DNA from: Glycomyces artemisiae | GTDB lineage: Bacteria > Actinomycetota > Actinomycetes > Mycobacteriales > Micromonosporaceae | DNA: 64,000 nt | Assembly: GCF_003002955.1 (NCBI RefSeq) | Contig: NZ_PVTJ01000015.1 | Location: 1 to 64,000 of the forward strand | Direction of reading: 5' to 3' | Part shown: one piece after another, positions 62,036 through 64,000 of the stretch | Position numbering within the stretch: the first letter of the stretch is position 1 | Layout: each line of letters opens with the position of its first letter | Position numbers and translations under genes: made by a program | The notes under the pieces: model-generated | The model's input: the letters and a program-made list of their open reading frames with translations, nothing else | Database searches by the model: none | Told to the model about the DNA's origin: nothing

Positions 62036-64000
62036 TCACCGGGCGAGCTTGACGCGCCGCAGCAGCTGCGCGTTCAGCGCGACCACGATCGTCGAGGCCG
62101 ACATGAGCACCGCGCCGACCGCGGGGCTCAGCGTGACCCCCACGCCCGCGAGCACGCCGGCCGCGAGCGGGATCGCCACGATGTTGTAGCCCGCCGCCCA
62201 CGCGAGGTTCTCGATCATCTTGCGGTAGCTGGCCTTCGAGAGGCGCCGCACGCCGCCGACCCCGCGCGGGTCCGACGACGCCAGCACCACCCCGGCCGAC
62301 TCGATCGCCACATCGGTCCCCGCCCCGATCGCGATCCCCACGTCGGCCCTCGCCAGCGCGGGCGCGTCGTTCACGCCGTCGCCGACCATCGCGACGCGCA
62401 GGCCCCGCTCCTGGAGCTGCGCCACGGCCTGGTCCTTGTCCGCGGGCAGCACTTCGGCGAACACCTCGTCGGCGTCGGTGAACCCGAGGTCGGCCGCGAC
62501 GGCCTCGGCGACCGCACGAGCGTCCCCGGTGATCATCGCGATCTTCTGCACCCCTTGGGAACGCAGGTCGGCGATGGCCTGCTTCGCCTCGGGCCGCACC
62601 TCGTCTTCGAGGGCGATGGCGCCCAGGACTTCGGGGTCGCCGTCGTGGTGAGCACTGCCGAGGGCGATCAGGTAGAGGACGGTGGCGCCGCGGCCCGACC
62701 AAGCGTCGACGTCCCCGGAGAGCGCCTGGGGCGCTTCGATTTCCAGCTCGCGCAGGAGCGCGGGCCCGCCGACGGCGTACCGCTTCCCGTCGACGGTGGC
62801 TTCGACGCCCCGTCCTGTGCGGGAGCGGAAGTCGGAGGCGCGGGCGCCTTCGCCGTGCTCGTGGCCGTGGTGGGCGACGATGGCGCGGGCGAGCGGGTGC
62901 TCCGAGTCGGACTCGACGGCGGCGGCGAGGTGCAGGACCGAATCCTGGTCGGCGCCTTCGGTTCCCGCGACGCCGGCGACGGTGTGCTCCCCCTTGGTGA
63001 GCGTCCCGGTCTTGTCGAACAGGACGGCGTCGACGGTGCGCATGCGCTCGATCGCGAGGCGGTCCTTCACGAGGATGCCGGCCTTCGCGGAGACGGCCGT
63101 GGTGATCGCGATGACCAGCGGGATCGCCAGGCCGAGGGCGTGGGGGCAGGCGATGACGAGGACCGTGACGGTGCGGACGACCGCGGAGTCGAGGTCGCCC
63201 AGGAGCGACCAGACCGCGAACGTCGCTATGCCGGCGACCATGGCGATGTAGAAGAGGACGGCGGCGAACCGGTCGGCGAGGACCTGCCCGCGGCCGCGGG
63301 ACTCCTGGGCCTGCGAGACGAGCCGCTGGATGCCCGCGAGCGCGGTGTCGTCGCCGACGGCGTCGATGCGCACCCGGATCGCCGAGTCGGTGGCGACGGT
63401 CCCGGCGACGACCCGCGCCCCCTGGCCTCTCGCCACGGGCCTGGACTCGCCGGTGATCATCGACTCGTCCATCTCGGCCTCGCCGTCCACGACCTCCCCG
63501 TCCGCGGGGACGCGGGCGCCGGACCGCACGAGCACGACGTCGCCAACTGCAAGCTCCGAGGCGGCCACGGTCTCGACGGACCCGTCCTCCTTGACCCGTT
63601 CGGCCTCATCGGGAAGCAGCGCCGCCAGCGCGGCGAGCGCCCCCTGCGCCTGCCCGATCGCCTTCATCTCCTGCCAGTGCCCCAGCAGCATGATCGTCAC
63701 CAGCGCCCCGAGCTCCCACCAGAACTCCAGGTCGAAGAAGCCGAGACTGGTTGCGAGCGAAGCGATGTACGCGACCGAGATGGCGGTGGCGATGAGCAGC
63801 ATCATCCCCGGCACCCGGTCCCGGACCTCCCGCACCCCGCCCACGAGGAACGGCCACCCGCCGTACACGAACACGGCCGTACCCAGCACGGGCCCGACCA
63901 GCTCCATCCCCGGGAACTCCAGCGTGTACCCGAACCAGTCCATGATCATGTGGCTGGTCGCCACCAGCGGCACGGTCAACGCCAGGCTCAACCAGAACTT
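62036..64000 (-). CDS. copB: CopB-type copper P1B-ATPase, N-terminus beyond the right edge
   Basis: The last 654 residues of a P1B-3-type heavy-metal ATPase; the start is off the window. The first visible residues (KFWLSLALTVPLV) lie in the second membrane helix region. The metal motif in TM6 is CPH (VIACPHALG) rather than CPC, the mark of the CopB group that exports Cu(I)/Cu(II)/Ag(I). TGES, DKTGTLT and MVGDGVNDAP are intact. HP-locus ESDSEHPLARAIV is present. No N-terminal metal-binding CxxC domain can be judged because of the truncation. Metal efflux at the plasma membrane. Confidence 0.9.
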   Translation of the reverse strand, partial: KFWLSLALTVPLVATSHMIMDWFGYTLEFPGMELVGPVLGTAVFVYGGWPFLVGGVREVRDRVPGMMLLIATAISVAYIASLATSLGFFDLEFWWELGALVTIMLLGHWQEMKAIGQAQGALAALAALLPDEAERVKEDGSVETVAASELAVGDVVLVRSGARVPADGEVVDGEAEMDESMITGESRPVARGQGARVVAGTVATDSAIRVRIDAVGDDTALAGIQRLVSQAQESRGRGQVLADRFAAVLFYIAMVAGIATFAVWSLLGDLDSAVVRTVTVLVIACPHALGLAIPLVIAITTAVSAKAGILVKDRLAIERMRTVDAVLFDKTGTLTKGEHTVAGVAGTEGADQDSVLHLAAAVESDSEHPLARAIVAHHGHEHGEGARASDFRSRTGRGVEATVDGKRYAVGGPALLRELEIEAPQALSGDVDAWSGRGATVLYLIALGSAHHDGDPEVLGAIALEDEVRPEAKQAIADLRSQGVQKIAMITGDARAVAEAVAADLGFTDADEVFAEVLPADKDQAVAQLQERGLRVAMVGDGVNDAPALARADVGIAIGAGTDVAIESAGVVLASSDPRGVGGVRRLSKASYRKMIENLAWAAGYNIVAIPLAAGVLAGVGVTLSPAVGAVLMSASTIVVALNAQLLRRVKLAR

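Overview
The window is very GC-rich DNA with dense, short-spaced genes, frequent GTG/TTG starts and many ATGA or GTGA start-stop overlaps. Gene content is that of a high-GC actinomycete: EccB/C/D/E and mycosin of an ESX-type (type VII) secretion system, WXG100 proteins, a CvnA/CvnB pair, a GTP-type PEP carboxykinase, a PIN-PhoH protein and an RNase E/G with a long disordered arm. I infer a Glycomyces- or Micromonospora-like filamentous actinobacterium; the sequence alone does not fix the genus.

Layout. 1-4105: what looks like the promoter and BoxA leader of an rRNA operon that begins beyond the left edge, then rne-rplU-rpmA on the minus strand. 4629-6703: two plus-strand genes for single-pass membrane proteins. 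6844-28413: a type VII secretion locus in several divergent transcription units: a Pro/Gln-rich protein with eccE (-), mycP (+), two WXG100 genes (-), an unknown gene and a WXG-domain Gly-rich gene (+), a second mycosin (-), a short helical protein, a WXG/alpha-beta-hydrolase and a lipoprotein (+), a membrane protein sharing the lipoprotein's domain (-), eccC (-), eccD and eccB (+), then a PGYGQQ-repeat membrane protein. EccA is absent.

28473-35754: a secreted SGNH hydrolase; a GntR/FCD regulator divergent from an ehuBCDA-like ABC importer with a textbook operator between them; and a KtrAB potassium uptake pair. 35846-46520: a truncated conservon (CvnA- and CvnB-like), cytochrome oxidase subunit I, nicotinamidase, a SigE-family sigma factor translationally coupled to a membrane protein, isoprenyl transferase, PEP carboxykinase and a 38-residue membrane peptide.

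46574-51880 is the least explained block: five minus-strand genes around a soluble FtsK/SpoIIIE-type ATPase with a WXG100-sized helical-hairpin protein and a coiled-coil membrane protein, but no Ecc core components. I regard it as the best candidate for an undescribed system. 52085-64000: PIN-PhoH; two tandem paralogous transglycosylase-like proteins; a DUF998-like membrane protein whose frame runs 330 nt antisense into the second of these; a DUF255 thioredoxin-fold protein; a heterodimeric ABC exporter with complementary degenerate nucleotide sites; an alpha/beta hydrolase; and a CopB-type copper ATPase cut by the right edge. I saw no tRNA, CRISPR array, insertion sequence or phage integrase.
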